DNA of 59,382 nt, taken from assembly GCA_021816935.1 (NCBI GenBank), contig JAKAWR010000012.1, forward strand, positions 1 through 59,382, read 5' to 3'. Of this stretch, positions 12,417 to 21,857 are shown one piece after another; the stretch's first letter is position 1, and the number at the start of each line of letters is the position of its first letter. The DNA is from Actinomycetes bacterium. GTDB lineage: Bacteria > Actinomycetota > Acidimicrobiia > Acidimicrobiales > JAMCPL01. Made by a program: the position numbers and the translations under genes. Below the pieces are notes generated by a model. That model was not told where the DNA came from. It saw only the letters and a list, made by a program, of their open reading frames with translations, and did not search any database.

Positions 12417-13085
12417 GTGGGCCCTATAGACGCAGCCGTTCTGGTGGCACTCTTTGCAGGCAGCGATGAGGGAGATAGCAGCGAAGCAGGCGGCACCCCG
12501 TTCCGTGCTGCCGGCGTCGGGAGGGTGCCCGAGGAGGCCGGGAGCGTAGGGCCTGCCGGGGGTACCGGGGCAATCGGCCCGGTCGGGGGTTCCAGGGCGA
12601 AGGGGAGCGTAGGGCCTGCCGGGGGTGTCCGGACGATCCTGACCAGGAGATCGCGGCTTCTTTCGAGCCACAGCGGAGAGGTGGCTTTCCCAGGCGGCAA
12701 AATCGAGCTAGGAGAGACGGCCTTCCAGGCGGCATGCAGGGAGGCTTCGGAAGAGGTCGGGCTCGATTGCGCAGGTGCAGGCGCCCGGCTCATCGGCTAC
12801 CTCAGTCCCCAGGACACCTACTCGTCGGGGCTAACGGTCCTACCGATTGTGGTCGCCCTTGCAGCCCGGCCGCACCTTTCGGCCGGGAATATCGAGGTGG
12901 AACGGGTTTTCGAAGTTGGTCTCGTTGACTTCCTCGCCGGCGGGGTTTTCCGGCAAGAGCGCTGGCTGCATCCGGGCACCGGAGAGCCCGTTCCCGTGTA
13001 TTTCTTTGACGTGGCCGGCGAGGTCGTCTGGGGGCTCACAGCACGGATCATCGTGGAATTGCTGGACCTTGTGGCGGCTGCATAG
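12417..13085 (+). CDS. NUDIX hydrolase, CoA pyrophosphatase-like
   Basis: This 222-residue protein has a complete Nudix box (GGKIELGETAFQAACREASE plus EVGL) preceded by LTRRSRLLSSHSGEVAFP. That combination is typical of CoA/acyl-CoA diphosphatases of the YeaB/NudL group, so hydrolysis of CoA to phosphopantetheine and 3',5'-ADP is likely. Between the first beta strand (AAVLVALFAGSDEG) and the second (VRTILTRRS) lie about 50 extra Gly/Pro/Ala residues with a repeated VGPAGG motif, encoded by imperfectly repeated DNA. The GTG at 12417 has AAGGGG upstream and is a plausible start. Confidence 0.82.
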   Translation: MGPIDAAVLVALFAGSDEGDSSEAGGTPFRAAGVGRVPEEAGSVGPAGGTGAIGPVGGSRAKGSVGPAGGVRTILTRRSRLLSSHSGEVAFPGGKIELGETAFQAACREASEEVGLDCAGAGARLIGYLSPQDTYSSGLTVLPIVVALAARPHLSAGNIEVERVFEVGLVDFLAGGVFRQERWLHPGTGEPVPVYFFDVAGEVVWGLTARIIVELLDLVAAA

Positions 13086-13205
13086 ACTGCCTGCCGGCAG
13101 GAGGCAAGCCGCCTGCTGATAGCAAGATTGTGACAAAGTTTGGACTGTTGGTAGCCAAGAGGTACGATACCGTCAGGCGAACGGATGATATTCGAGGAGG
13201 AAGAC

Positions 13206-14219
13206 GTGAAGGCAGCTCTGCTCACAAGGACCGGGCCCGCGGGTGACGGGATCATCGAGCTGATGGATGTTCCTGTTCCGGTACCCGGTCCCGGCGAGGT
13301 GGTTATCAAGGTGACGGCCTGCGGCGTATGCCGGTCAAACCTGCACATGGCGGAAGGGGAGTGGATTGCCAACGGCGTACCGGCGAGGCTCCCGCTTGCT
13401 CCGGGACACGAGGTTGTCGGGAGGGTGGATCACCTGGGCGAGGGAGTCGACTGGCTCGCTGTGGGGGACCGGGTCGGCGTTCAGCCTCTGTGGGACACTT
13501 GCGGCAGGTGCGAGTACTGTCTCACCGGTCGTGAAGAGATCTGTCACGAGCGGTTGATTACCGGTGAGATGGTTGACGGGGGCTATGCCGAGTACATGCT
13601 TGCAAAGGCGCCTTTCACTCATCTATTGCCTGACGAGATCGGAGACGTCGAGGCGGCACCGTTGTTCTGCCCTGGACTCACGGCTTACAGTGCAGTGGAG
13701 AAGGCCGAGCTGTCGCCGGCCAAACGCGTCGCGGTGTTCGGGATCGGTGGGGTGGGCCACATGGCCCTGCAGTTCGCCTTGCTTTCCGGGGCAGAGGTAG
13801 TGGCTGTTACCGATGGCGAAGCCCACGGGAGCCTGGCGAGGGAGCTTGGTGCGACCCGTGTAATTGACAGCGCTGCCGACGATGCGGTTGCTTTGCTGGG
13901 CCGTATGGGCGGGGTCGACGCAAGCATTGTCTTTGCACCTGCTGACGAGGCTCTTCACAGCGCCGTCGAAGCGACCAAGCGGGGAGGCGCCATCGTGCTC
14001 GGGGTCAATGCCGTCGTACCGCATATCCCATTTGACCAGGAGAAACGATTGCTTGGGACGGTTATCGGCTCCCGGCGCCAGATGAACGAGGTGCTTCGTC
14101 TCGCAGCTTCGGGCAAAGTTCACGCCGTCTGCGAGTCACTCCCGCTAGACCGGGCGGAAGATGCTCTTACGAAGCTCAAGAACCGGCAGGTGCGAGGTCG
14201 CCAGGTCCTCGTCCCCTGA
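13206..14219 (+). CDS. Zinc-dependent alcohol dehydrogenase (MDR family)
   Basis: This 337-residue medium-chain dehydrogenase has a catalytic zinc site in TACGVCRSNLH and PGHEVVGRV, and a structural zinc loop CGRCEYCLTGREEIC. The Rossmann fold is marked by VAVFGIGGVGHMALQFA. It most resembles single-zinc-domain NAD(P)-dependent alcohol or aldehyde reductases (AdhP/AdhA type). GTG at 13206 is chosen because GAGGAGG stands just upstream; the ATG at 13185 would include that site in the coding region. The gene appears monocistronic. The substrate is not evident. Confidence 0.88.
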   Translation: MKAALLTRTGPAGDGIIELMDVPVPVPGPGEVVIKVTACGVCRSNLHMAEGEWIANGVPARLPLAPGHEVVGRVDHLGEGVDWLAVGDRVGVQPLWDTCGRCEYCLTGREEICHERLITGEMVDGGYAEYMLAKAPFTHLLPDEIGDVEAAPLFCPGLTAYSAVEKAELSPAKRVAVFGIGGVGHMALQFALLSGAEVVAVTDGEAHGSLARELGATRVIDSAADDAVALLGRMGGVDASIVFAPADEALHSAVEATKRGGAIVLGVNAVVPHIPFDQEKRLLGTVIGSRRQMNEVLRLAASGKVHAVCESLPLDRAEDALTKLKNRQVRGRQVLVP

Positions 14220-14337
14220 CATAATCCCCTAGCACGAGCCATGCCGGGGAGTTAATGCTTGATAGTGTGCGTTCACATGATCCCCTGCGAGGCAGTAGAT
14301 GTGGTGCTGCAGGGGCGGCACCTGGCGAGGTGAGCTG

Positions 14338-14772
14338 GTGATCGATAGCATCGAAGCGGTGGCTGCCGCGGCGCGCGACAACGACCTCTTTGCGATCTCC
14401 GACGAGGAGTGTTTCGAGCTGATCGATACGGCACATATAGGCCGCATCGGCTTGGCGATGAACGCGATGCCGGTCATTCTCCCCGTTAATTTCTGCACTC
14501 TCGACCGGAAGATCTACGTCCGTACAGCGGAGGGCACCAAGCTGGACGCGGCGATGGCCAGGTCGGTCGTAGCGTTCGAGGTCGACGATGCCTTTCCCGG
14601 TCGAGAGGAGGGCTGGAGCGTGCTTGTCGTCGGCATTGCGGAGGAGGTGGGGGGCGAGAAGCTTATGAAGCAGGTGGCCGACGCTGGCCTGCAGCCGTGG
14701 TCTCGTACCGAGAAGACCCACATTATCCGGATCACGCCTCATGTCATATCCGGCAGGCGCATAGTCCACTGA
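14338..14772 (+). CDS. PPOX-fold flavin-nucleotide-binding protein
   Basis: This 144-residue split-barrel protein belongs to the pyridoxamine 5'-phosphate oxidase-like superfamily. CFELIDTAHIGRIGLAMN, PVNFCTLDRKIYVRTAEGTK and VVAFEVDDA follow the strand pattern seen in actinobacterial FMN/F420-binding members. GTG at 14338 has GGCGAGGTGA upstream. Such proteins are often F420- or flavin-dependent reductases or simple cofactor-binding stress proteins; the specific reaction is unknown. A MITE copy begins 26 bp after the stop. Confidence 0.8.
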   Translation: MIDSIEAVAAAARDNDLFAISDEECFELIDTAHIGRIGLAMNAMPVILPVNFCTLDRKIYVRTAEGTKLDAAMARSVVAFEVDDAFPGREEGWSVLVVGIAEEVGGEKLMKQVADAGLQPWSRTEKTHIIRITPHVISGRRIVH

Positions 14773-14798
14773 GGGGCCCGCGTCTCTCTGGCGCTGAT

Positions 14799-14963
14799 TA
14801 GGGCCCGTGTCATAATTAGTGGGATGATATCCGGCGAGTCAGGGGCGTCATCTGGCAAGGACGAGGACACAGATGTACCAGGGAGTACATCGAGGACGAG
14901 GACACAGCCAGGGGCGTCATCTGGCCGTCGGGATCGCTCAATTAATTATGACACGGGCCCTTA
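14799..14963. mobile_element. MITE, copy 2
   Basis: This second copy of the 165-bp element is identical to the one at 8949 except for two internal substitutions and one base missing at the left tip. The left flank reads TTA-GGGCCCG and the right CGGGCCC-TTA. The copy lies between the convergent PPOX-like and glycerate kinase genes. Confidence 0.8.
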
Positions 14964-14981
14964 GGGCACGATTGGTCTGGC

Positions 14982-16127
14982 CTACAGCTGATCCACAGCG
15001 ACAGCGTGCGCAGCCTGCTCCACGAGCCTGCCGGCATCCGTCATGCAGCGTTCGAGGTCGGACTCGATATCCGTGAGTGCATAAACGCACTCGATTCCGG
15101 CAAGCTCCACATCGTTCTGTTCAAGGCTGCTTCTTCCGACGACTGCTACCGTTGGCACCCCGGCAGCGCGCGCAGTGCGAGCGACGCCTGCCGGCACCTT
15201 GCCTCGCAGGCTCTGCGAGTCCAACGTGCCCTCTCCGGTGATTACGAGAGTTGCGCCATTCAAGCGGTCGGGGAAAGCCACGAGATCCATGACCACCTCG
15301 ACTCCCCGACGGATTGTTGCGCCGAGATATCCCAGAGCGGCGAAGGCCACCCCTCCGGCCGCACCGGCACCCGGGACCCCTGAGAAGTCCGTACCCGTAG
15401 CCTCCTTCGTTACCGTGGCCCAGCGCTCGATGCCCGCCTCCAGCAGGGATACCTCTTCGAATCCGGCGCCTTTCTGGGGGGAATATACCTGCGCCGCACC
15501 GCCGGGACCGGTAAGGGGATTCGTTACGTCGGCTGCCACTACCAGCTCCACCGTCACGAACCGAGGATCGAGTCCGGACAGATCGATACCCGCGACCCGG
15601 CTCAAGCTCCCTCCGCCGTCGGCAAGCTCGTCGCCGGACTCGTCGTAGATGCGGGCTCCGAGAGCAGCGAGCATGCCTGCGCCCCCGTCAGTGCAGGCGC
15701 TCCCGCCGACTCCAAGAATGATCCGACCGGCGCCGCAGTCGAGCGCTGCGGCAAGGAGGTCTCCCGTTCCCCGGCTACTCGCCGCGAGTGGCGAGAGCGG
15801 CTGTGCGGACGGGAGGCCCAGCCCTGAAGCCCTGGCCAGCTCCACGACGACCGTGTCCGCGTTCACGGCTATAGCCGACTGGACGACCTGACCATCGGGG
15901 CCGTGGGCGAGGGCCGGGACGATAGCGAATCCGAATGGTGCCAGGACGTCCAGGACGCCTTCCCCCCCGTCGGCCAGGGGAACGAGTCTCGTGCGTATGG
16001 CGCGGCGGGTTACCCTGAGCCCGCGGTCGAGGTGGTAGGCGACTTGCCGGGCGCTGAGTGATCCCCTGAACTTGTCGGGGGCGATGACCACGATCGGCTG
16101 ACCATCCCACTTTGCCAAGCGCGTCAT
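14982..16127 (-). CDS. Glycerate 2-kinase
   Basis: This 381-residue member of the GarK/GlxK glycerate kinase family has IAPDKFRGSLSARQVA at the N-terminus, PLADGGEGVLDVL, the glycine-rich ILGVGGSACTDGGAGMLAALG, and VITGEGTLDSQSLRGK near the C-terminus. It phosphorylates D-glycerate, probably to 2-phosphoglycerate, feeding glyoxylate or serine catabolism products into glycolysis. It appears monocistronic and stops just inside the MITE flank. Confidence 0.93.
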   Translation of the reverse strand: MTRLAKWDGQPIVVIAPDKFRGSLSARQVAYHLDRGLRVTRRAIRTRLVPLADGGEGVLDVLAPFGFAIVPALAHGPDGQVVQSAIAVNADTVVVELARASGLGLPSAQPLSPLAASSRGTGDLLAAALDCGAGRIILGVGGSACTDGGAGMLAALGARIYDESGDELADGGGSLSRVAGIDLSGLDPRFVTVELVVAADVTNPLTGPGGAAQVYSPQKGAGFEEVSLLEAGIERWATVTKEATGTDFSGVPGAGAAGGVAFAALGYLGATIRRGVEVVMDLVAFPDRLNGATLVITGEGTLDSQSLRGKVPAGVARTARAAGVPTVAVVGRSSLEQNDVELAGIECVYALTDIESDLERCMTDAGRLVEQAAHAVAVDQL

Positions 16128-16154
16128 TAAACAGCTCTAAGATTGCCTGGCGCG

Positions 16155-17525
16155 ATGCTCAGGCACAGGAGAGTGAAGGAAGCCGGACCCAGACTCACGA
16201 TTGCCACGCTACACGATGGTGAGTCGTTGTCGGCGCTCCGGGGGTGCCGGGGTAGCCGTAGGAGGCAAGGTGTTGTCTGGGCGCGGGGTGTTCGTCGGGT
16301 GCGGGGCGTCGGGCTCTGGCGGGTCGGCGGTCGGTGGCAAGGTGGCAATCGGGCGCAGGCCAGCGATCGCTCTGGGGCTCATTTCCCGCTCGTGGGGCAT
16401 GGGGCAGCGCTACTCCGGCGAGGGTTCGGGACTCGCCGCGGTCTTCTCGGCGCGCTCGGCCTTCTATGGCTGATCGACGGTGCCCTGCAGTTCCAGCCGT
16501 ACATGTATCAGAAGGGGTCGAACGGGCTTCTCGGGACGGTGGCGGAGAACACGATGGGACCGGGGAGCGCTCTCAAGGGTCTTATAGCGGTATTCGTGCG
16601 CTGGATGAACGGGCACGTTGCCCTGGGCAACACGCTGATAGCGACGGTCCAGGTCGCCATTGGCATCTCGATGATTGCCCTGGCTTGGTGGTCTCGGGAT
16701 ACCTCGCAACCGTCAGGTCCGGTACTTAGCGAGTCGGGCCGGGAAGGCCGGGAAGGCCGGGAAGGCCGGGGTGATCCGGCTCGCCTGCTCGAGGAGGTGG
16801 TGCTTGGCGTGTCGATCCTGTGGGGCCTTGGGGTGTGGCTGATTGGCGAGGGAGCGGGCAGTCTGACTTTTCCGCAGGCCTCAATGCTGATGGGCGCTCC
16901 CGGGGCTGCGCTGTTGTACAGCCTGGCAGCGTGTTTTCTTTGGCCCGGGAGCCGAGACGGGCTGGTCGATGGAATCGTGGACGAGAGGGCAGTTGGTGCT
17001 CGTTTGATGAGAACGAAGGGCTTGGCCGACCGTTCGGTGAGCGAGGGTGGCTTGTTCGGTTACGCGGGTTCTCTGGCGGTATGGGCTGCTCTCTGGTGCC
17101 TGTCTTCACTGCTCGAGTTGGAGAGCGGCAACTTTGCAGCGAATGGCCTGGCGGCGCAGGTTCGCAATCTGGGTCGGGGAGAGCCGGGATGGATCCATGC
17201 AATGGACACGGCGCTGTCATCGATGCTGCGGGGCCGGGGGACCTTCTTTGCCGGAGCGCTGCTCGTGGCCGGGATACTCGCAGGGTGGATGGTCGTGAGG
17301 ACGCCGACACGCCGTGCCGGCCTTCTTGCCGGGATGATCCTGGCGGCACTCTTCTGGGTGGTGGGCCAGAACTTCGGAGGTGTTTTCTCCGGCCAGGCAA
17401 CCGACCTCAACAGCGGTCCGGTGCTGATCCTCCTTGCACTGCTCCTCTGGCCTCGCCAGCCGGATGGCCCAACCCGCCGGAGCGCGGACCACACCGACTC
17501 CCTGCCGGCGGATCGCCAAGCGTAG
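16155..17525 (+). CDS. Multi-pass membrane protein of unknown function
   Basis: About 456 residues with at least seven hydrophobic segments, among them LLGALGLLWLIDGALQF, VQVAIGISMIALAW, GVSILWGLGVWLIGEG, LAVWAALWCLSSLLEL, GALLVAGILAGWMVV and VLILLALLLWP. The segment after the first helix (QPYMYQKGSNGLLG) is loosely reminiscent of DoxX-like proteins, but I cannot place it firmly. A GRE triplet repeat sits in a cytoplasmic or extracytoplasmic loop near residue 198. The first 90 residues are Arg/Gly-rich and unlike a normal N-terminus, so the real start may be one of several downstream GTG codons. Confidence 0.65.
   Translation: MLRHRRVKEAGPRLTIATLHDGESLSALRGCRGSRRRQGVVWARGVRRVRGVGLWRVGGRWQGGNRAQASDRSGAHFPLVGHGAALLRRGFGTRRGLLGALGLLWLIDGALQFQPYMYQKGSNGLLGTVAENTMGPGSALKGLIAVFVRWMNGHVALGNTLIATVQVAIGISMIALAWWSRDTSQPSGPVLSESGREGREGREGRGDPARLLEEVVLGVSILWGLGVWLIGEGAGSLTFPQASMLMGAPGAALLYSLAACFLWPGSRDGLVDGIVDERAVGARLMRTKGLADRSVSEGGLFGYAGSLAVWAALWCLSSLLELESGNFAANGLAAQVRNLGRGEPGWIHAMDTALSSMLRGRGTFFAGALLVAGILAGWMVVRTPTRRAGLLAGMILAALFWVVGQNFGGVFSGQATDLNSGPVLILLALLLWPRQPDGPTRRSADHTDSLPADRQA
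16736..16770 (+). repeat. 9-bp coding tandem repeat
   Basis: The unit gggaaggcc is repeated about four times inside the membrane-protein gene and encodes Gly-Arg-Glu triplets. Confidence 0.8.
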
Positions 17526-17784
17526 CCGGTCCTTACCCGCCCACCTGCCCGGCATGCAAGGTGTTCAGGCAACCCCAGATAAGACGTCGTAGAGGGTGCG
17601 CTCTCATCCAAAGACCACTCGGGAGCTGGCGTATCGAGCCGGACTACCCAGTGCCGCTGCCCGTGCCAGGTGCTCGTGCCAGGTGCCCGTGCCCCCACCC
17701 GTGACACCGGTGGCATGCCGGCTTTACGGGGTAGATATGAGATTCACCCCAGCCTGGCCGTACGGTTGGTTGCAGGCACGCAGT

Positions 17785-18006
17785 TCAGGCGGTGTGCTGC
17801 AGCTCCAGCTCCAGTCCCAGGTGCGACAGGAACGCCAGCTTGCGCTCCAGAGCGTTGAGCCAAGCAGACATGTCTTCTTCGTAGTGGCTCCGGTCGCCGT
17901 CTTCGGAGGCATGCTCCAAGTCGTCGAATGCTGCATCCTCTGCATCGAGTAGCTGGCGGTAGCGCAGCAGCGCCTGGTCGTCAAGAACTCCTGTCATAGC
18001 AGGCAT
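17785..18006 (-). CDS. Small acidic hypothetical protein
   Basis: This 73-residue product is rich in Asp and Glu, with predicted helices (LDDQALLRYRQLLDAEDAAF and MSAWLNALERKLAFLSHLG). GAAAGGGG precedes the first ATG; a second ATG lies three codons later. No family is recognised. It lies alone between a plus-strand membrane-protein gene and the SCP2-like gene. Charge and amphipathic pattern look protein-like, but coding status is only moderately supported. Confidence 0.5.
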   Translation of the reverse strand: MPAMTGVLDDQALLRYRQLLDAEDAAFDDLEHASEDGDRSHYEEDMSAWLNALERKLAFLSHLGLELELQHTA

Positions 18007-18282
18007 ACAAGCCCCTTTCCATGAAAACTCGGTCCGACGCGTCCGGTGACCGTGGGCCTAGCGGGCAACGCGAACACCGTACGTTCGCGACCTTAGCCCA
18101 GCCGCCGGAGGGAATGCACGCGTTACCCGCTTTCCCGGAAAGAAGTTTCCATGTAGCGATCCTCTCCGAGCAGCCACGTGGCCTGCTGCCAATGAGCGGG
18201 GCCGATCCCGCAGCACATCGCGGCGGGTAGGCTTTGCGTATAGGTGGACTTGGATGCTTGCAGGTCGACGAGCGGGCCGGGT

Positions 18283-18756
18283 CTACCCGTAGGTCGTTTC
18301 TGAATAAAGGGGCGCAAGGGCTTCACGGGTACGATCGAGGAGCTCCTTGTACCTGGCGAGATGGGGAAGGCTCCCGCGGACCTTGACCCGACCGCCGGCG
18401 AGAGCGTCCATCACCTCGAGTTCGCCTCGTGCCAGCGACACGGCGTCGTCCCAGGTGATTCGCAGGGATACGTCCGCGCGCTTCTCCGTCTCCCGGGGAT
18501 CCGGAGCGAGGCTCAGCTGCATTCGCCCGCCCCCCAGGGTTACGAAAAGAGCGAGATCTCCACCTGGCCCCCCTGTTACAAGTTCCAAGACGCCGAGAGC
18601 CTGAGCCGGCGGAGCCGCACCGCCCCCCACGTCACCGCTCGCCTCGGTCCCCGCTCCCGCACCCGTGTCGCCGGCAACGCCGCCCTCGATCGGATCAACG
18701 CCGGCCAGGATGCCGCTTGCGGCATCCACCCACTCCGTGCTCAGGAAAACCGGCAT
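18283..18756 (-). CDS. SCP2 sterol-binding-domain protein
   Basis: This 157-residue protein has a C-terminal half matching the SCP2 lipid-binding fold: LRITWDDAVSLARGELEVMD, ALAGGRVKVRGSL and a final helix. SCP2 proteins bind fatty-acyl or isoprenoid ligands. Residues about 18-52 are a Gly/Ala-rich insertion. It starts 45 bp after sdhB on the same strand and could be co-transcribed with sdhCAB, but no functional link is established. Confidence 0.75.
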   Translation of the reverse strand: MPVFLSTEWVDAASGILAGVDPIEGGVAGDTGAGAGTEASGDVGGGAAPPAQALGVLELVTGGPGGDLALFVTLGGGRMQLSLAPDPRETEKRADVSLRITWDDAVSLARGELEVMDALAGGRVKVRGSLPHLARYKELLDRTREALAPLYSETTYG

Positions 18757-18801
18757 CGCAATAGCCCGCTCCAGGAAACAGCGCAGCCGGAGGCCGACCG
18801 G

Positions 18802-19980
18802 TCAGCCGCCGGTGTTATTGCCGTGTTCACCACCTGCATTCCCGCCGTCGCTACGGTCGGGGGCCCCTGCGCTATCACGGCTCGCGCTCTCACCGGACTC
18901 GTCCTGGGTGGCCATGGCCGGTCGGAGGTCGTCCGAAGTGGGAGCGGCATGGGCGGGTGCAAGTTCCAGTACTTCCAAAGCCCGGGCCTTGCGTCTACCG
19001 CGGATCTTGCGCCCGAGCCAGGCAACCGGATCGTACGCCGAATCCGCGACCCGTTCCTTGAGGGGGATGATGGCGTTATCGGTGATATGTATATGCTCAG
19101 GGCAGACCTCTGTGCAGCACTTGGTGATATTGCAGAAGCCGAGGCCCAGGTGCTCTTTCAGGAGGTCACGCCGGTCGATTGTGTCGAGGGGATGCATCTC
19201 CAATACAGCCGCCCGAACGAAGAACCGGGGGCCGGCATAATAGAGCTTGTTGACCTCGTGGTCTCGGATTACATGGCAGACGTCCTGGCACAGGAAGCAC
19301 TCGATGCACTTGTGGAACTCCTGGATCCGGTTGACGTCGATCTGTTGCATCCGGTACGTACCGTCCGGCTCGGGTTCCTTCGGCCGAAAGGCGGGTATCT
19401 GCCGTGCCATTACGAAGTTGAATGTCACGTCAGTCACGAGATCGCGAATAATCGGGAAAGTTTTCATCGGGGCAACCGTAACCGTATCGCCCGGTAGCTC
19501 TTCCATGCGGGTCATGCACATCAGGCAGGGTTTCCCGTTGATCTCAGCGGAGCACGAGCCGCACTTTCCCGCCTTGCAGTTCCACCTGGCTGCAAGGTCG
19601 TGAGCCTGAGTGGCCTGCAACCGATGAACGACATCAAGGACTACCTCCCCCTCGACGCGCGGGAGAACGTAGTCGACGAATGCTCCCCCCGAGGGATCGC
19701 CGCGCCATACTTTCATGGTGACCTGTTCAGTCTCAGGAGGTTCCTCTGATGCGCCAGCGTCTTCGCTGCTACCCACGCCTCCCACCTCGGCGCCGGCCAC
19801 GCCCTTGACCTGGGCAGTGGCTTCTTTCTCGGTCATACCCTCTCCCTCCGCCTCGCCCACGGCTTCCTTCTCGGTCACGCCCTCGGACAGCGCCATGCCC
19901 TCCTCATCACCTGCCGCAGGATCGTCCGTCACGTTACCGGTCTCAGGCTTGCCGCTGTCTTTGGGGGGTACTCCGGCCAT
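18802..19980 (-). CDS. sdhB: Succinate dehydrogenase/fumarate reductase iron-sulfur subunit
   Basis: This 392-residue subunit transfers electrons from SdhA to the membrane anchor. The [2Fe-2S] ligands lie in CKAGKCGSCSAEINGKPCLMC. The second domain has CIECFLCQDVCH and CNITKCCTEVCPEHI for the [4Fe-4S] and [3Fe-4S] clusters. The first 85 residues are a Glu/Gly-rich, low-complexity extension not found in typical subunits of about 250 residues, and the last 60 residues are also low-complexity. The start overlaps the sdhA stop as ATGA. It resembles the actinobacterial Sdh1 (Rv0247c-type) class. Confidence 0.92.
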   Translation of the reverse strand: MAGVPPKDSGKPETGNVTDDPAAGDEEGMALSEGVTEKEAVGEAEGEGMTEKEATAQVKGVAGAEVGGVGSSEDAGASEEPPETEQVTMKVWRGDPSGGAFVDYVLPRVEGEVVLDVVHRLQATQAHDLAARWNCKAGKCGSCSAEINGKPCLMCMTRMEELPGDTVTVAPMKTFPIIRDLVTDVTFNFVMARQIPAFRPKEPEPDGTYRMQQIDVNRIQEFHKCIECFLCQDVCHVIRDHEVNKLYYAGPRFFVRAAVLEMHPLDTIDRRDLLKEHLGLGFCNITKCCTEVCPEHIHITDNAIIPLKERVADSAYDPVAWLGRKIRGRRKARALEVLELAPAHAAPTSDDLRPAMATQDESGESASRDSAGAPDRSDGGNAGGEHGNNTGG

Positions 19981-21809
19981 CAGTGCTTATCCTCCTCGAA
20001 GAGAGCCTGCAACTCCTTGGGCATTTGTGGCAGAGGCTCCTGGACCACCTCGTGCCTGCCATTACGGCGCCGCTGCGCCACGTTGACCTTGCCGAATTCG
20101 GGATCGGCGGTCGGAAAGTCGTCTCGCGTATGCCCGCCCCGGGATTCCTTGCGTTCCAGGCCGCCACTTGCTGTCAAGCGCGCCACGGTGACCATTGACG
20201 GCAGGTCGGTGGCGAGGTTCCAGGCCGGGTTGTATTGCCGGCCACCGTCGGCGGCGATTCGCTCCAATCTCTCGTCGAACTCGTCCAGGCGTTCAAGAGC
20301 CTGTTCGAGCTCGCTACCGGTGCGGATGATGCCGGCCAGGTCGTGCATCGAGTTCTGCAGCTCGGCATGAAGAGCGTACGGATCCTCACCGGGCTTGCCG
20401 TCGAGCGGGGCCAGCGCCGCTCCGACGGCCTCAGCGGCCTGGCCCTTGTCCGGCTCAGGTTCACCTGACCGGCCTTCGGCGAAATCTGACGCCCCGATGC
20501 CGGCACGGCGACCGAACACCACCAAGTCGGAAAGGGAATTGCCGCCGAGGCGGTTTGCTCCGTGCAGGCCGGCGGCAGCCTCTCCTGCGGCGAAAAGCCC
20601 GGGGACCGTGGTCGCGGCGGTTTCGGCATCGACCCGAATCCCGCCCATGACGTAATGGCACGTGGGCCCTATTTCCATCGGCTCCTTGGTGATATCGACG
20701 CCAGCGAGCTCCATGAACTGGGTATACATAGACGGGAGGCGCCGCTTGATGAACTCCGGGCTTCGTCTCGATGCGATATCGAGGAAAACCCCACCATGAG
20801 GACTTCCGCGCCCCGCCTTGACCTCCGAGTTGATTGCCCTCGCCACCTCGTCGCGAGGAAGAAGATCCGGCGTGCGGCGGTTGTTGGCATGGTCCTCGTA
20901 CCAGGCGTCGGCCTCCTCTTCGGTCTCGGCCGTCTCCGCCCGGAACATCTCGGGGACGTAGTTGAACATGAACCGCGTACCCTCGGAGTTGCGAAGGGCC
21001 CCGCCGTCACCGCGAACCGCCTCGGTAACGAGCAGGCCCCTCACCGAAAGGGGCCATACCATTCCGGTCGGGTGGAACTGGACAAACTCCATATCGATCA
21101 TGTCCGCTCCGGCCCAGAAGGCCATCGCATGCCCGTCGCCGGTGGACTCCCAGGAGTTGGAGGTGAACTTCCACGCCTTGCCGATCGATCCGGTGGCGAT
21201 GACGGTAGCCTTGGCCTTGAAGAGGACCATTTCGCCTGTTGCCCTGTAGTAGCCGACGGCACCCGATATTCGGCCCTCCGAGTCGCTGATCAGGCGGAGG
21301 ATCTTCACTTCCATGAAGACGTCTATGCCCAGATCGACTGCCCTGTACTGGAGGGTGCGGATGAGCTCCAGGCCGGTCCGGTCCCCGACATGAGCAAGCC
21401 TGGCGTAGCGGTGACCCCCGAAGTCACGCTGGGTGATCTTGCCCTCGGGCGTCCTGTCGAAGAGCGCCCCCCACCGTTCCAGCTCCATGATGCGATCGGG
21501 GGCCTCCTGCGCATGAAGCTGTGCCATCCGCCAGTTGTTCAGCATCTTGCCGCCGCGCATCGTGTCGCGGAAGTGAACCTGCCAGTTGTCCTCGGGGTAG
21601 ACGTTACCCATGGCAGCGGCGATTCCCCCCTCTGCCATGACCGTGTGGGCCTTGCCGAAAAGCGATTTGCAGACTACTGCGGTCCGAAGTCCCCGTTCCT
21701 TTGCTTCAATCGCGGCCCGTAGACCTGCCCCTCCTGCGCCGATTACGAGAACGTCGACCAAATGAGTCTCGTACTCCGCTGCAGGTTCGTGTCTGTTGTC
21801 AGTAGTCAT
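19980..21809 (-). CDS. sdhA: Succinate dehydrogenase/fumarate reductase flavoprotein subunit
   Basis: This 609-residue FAD-dependent catalytic subunit has the dinucleotide-binding motif DVLVIGAGGAGLRAAIEAKE, the conserved GGIAAAMGN, the substrate-site QFHPTGMVWP and HYVMGGIRVD, and the FAD-contacting GLFAAGEAAAGLHGANRLGG. It oxidises succinate to fumarate, feeding electrons to SdhB. It is the middle gene of sdhC-sdhA-sdhB: 48 bp after sdhC and overlapping sdhB by ATGA. Confidence 0.96.
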   Translation of the reverse strand: MTTDNRHEPAAEYETHLVDVLVIGAGGAGLRAAIEAKERGLRTAVVCKSLFGKAHTVMAEGGIAAAMGNVYPEDNWQVHFRDTMRGGKMLNNWRMAQLHAQEAPDRIMELERWGALFDRTPEGKITQRDFGGHRYARLAHVGDRTGLELIRTLQYRAVDLGIDVFMEVKILRLISDSEGRISGAVGYYRATGEMVLFKAKATVIATGSIGKAWKFTSNSWESTGDGHAMAFWAGADMIDMEFVQFHPTGMVWPLSVRGLLVTEAVRGDGGALRNSEGTRFMFNYVPEMFRAETAETEEEADAWYEDHANNRRTPDLLPRDEVARAINSEVKAGRGSPHGGVFLDIASRRSPEFIKRRLPSMYTQFMELAGVDITKEPMEIGPTCHYVMGGIRVDAETAATTVPGLFAAGEAAAGLHGANRLGGNSLSDLVVFGRRAGIGASDFAEGRSGEPEPDKGQAAEAVGAALAPLDGKPGEDPYALHAELQNSMHDLAGIIRTGSELEQALERLDEFDERLERIAADGGRQYNPAWNLATDLPSMVTVARLTASGGLERKESRGGHTRDDFPTADPEFGKVNVAQRRRNGRHEVVQEPLPQMPKELQALFEEDKH

Positions 21810-21857
21810 TTCCGGATCCCGTGCTCGTGCTTCCCATTTCGATCTTGGGGCGACCCA

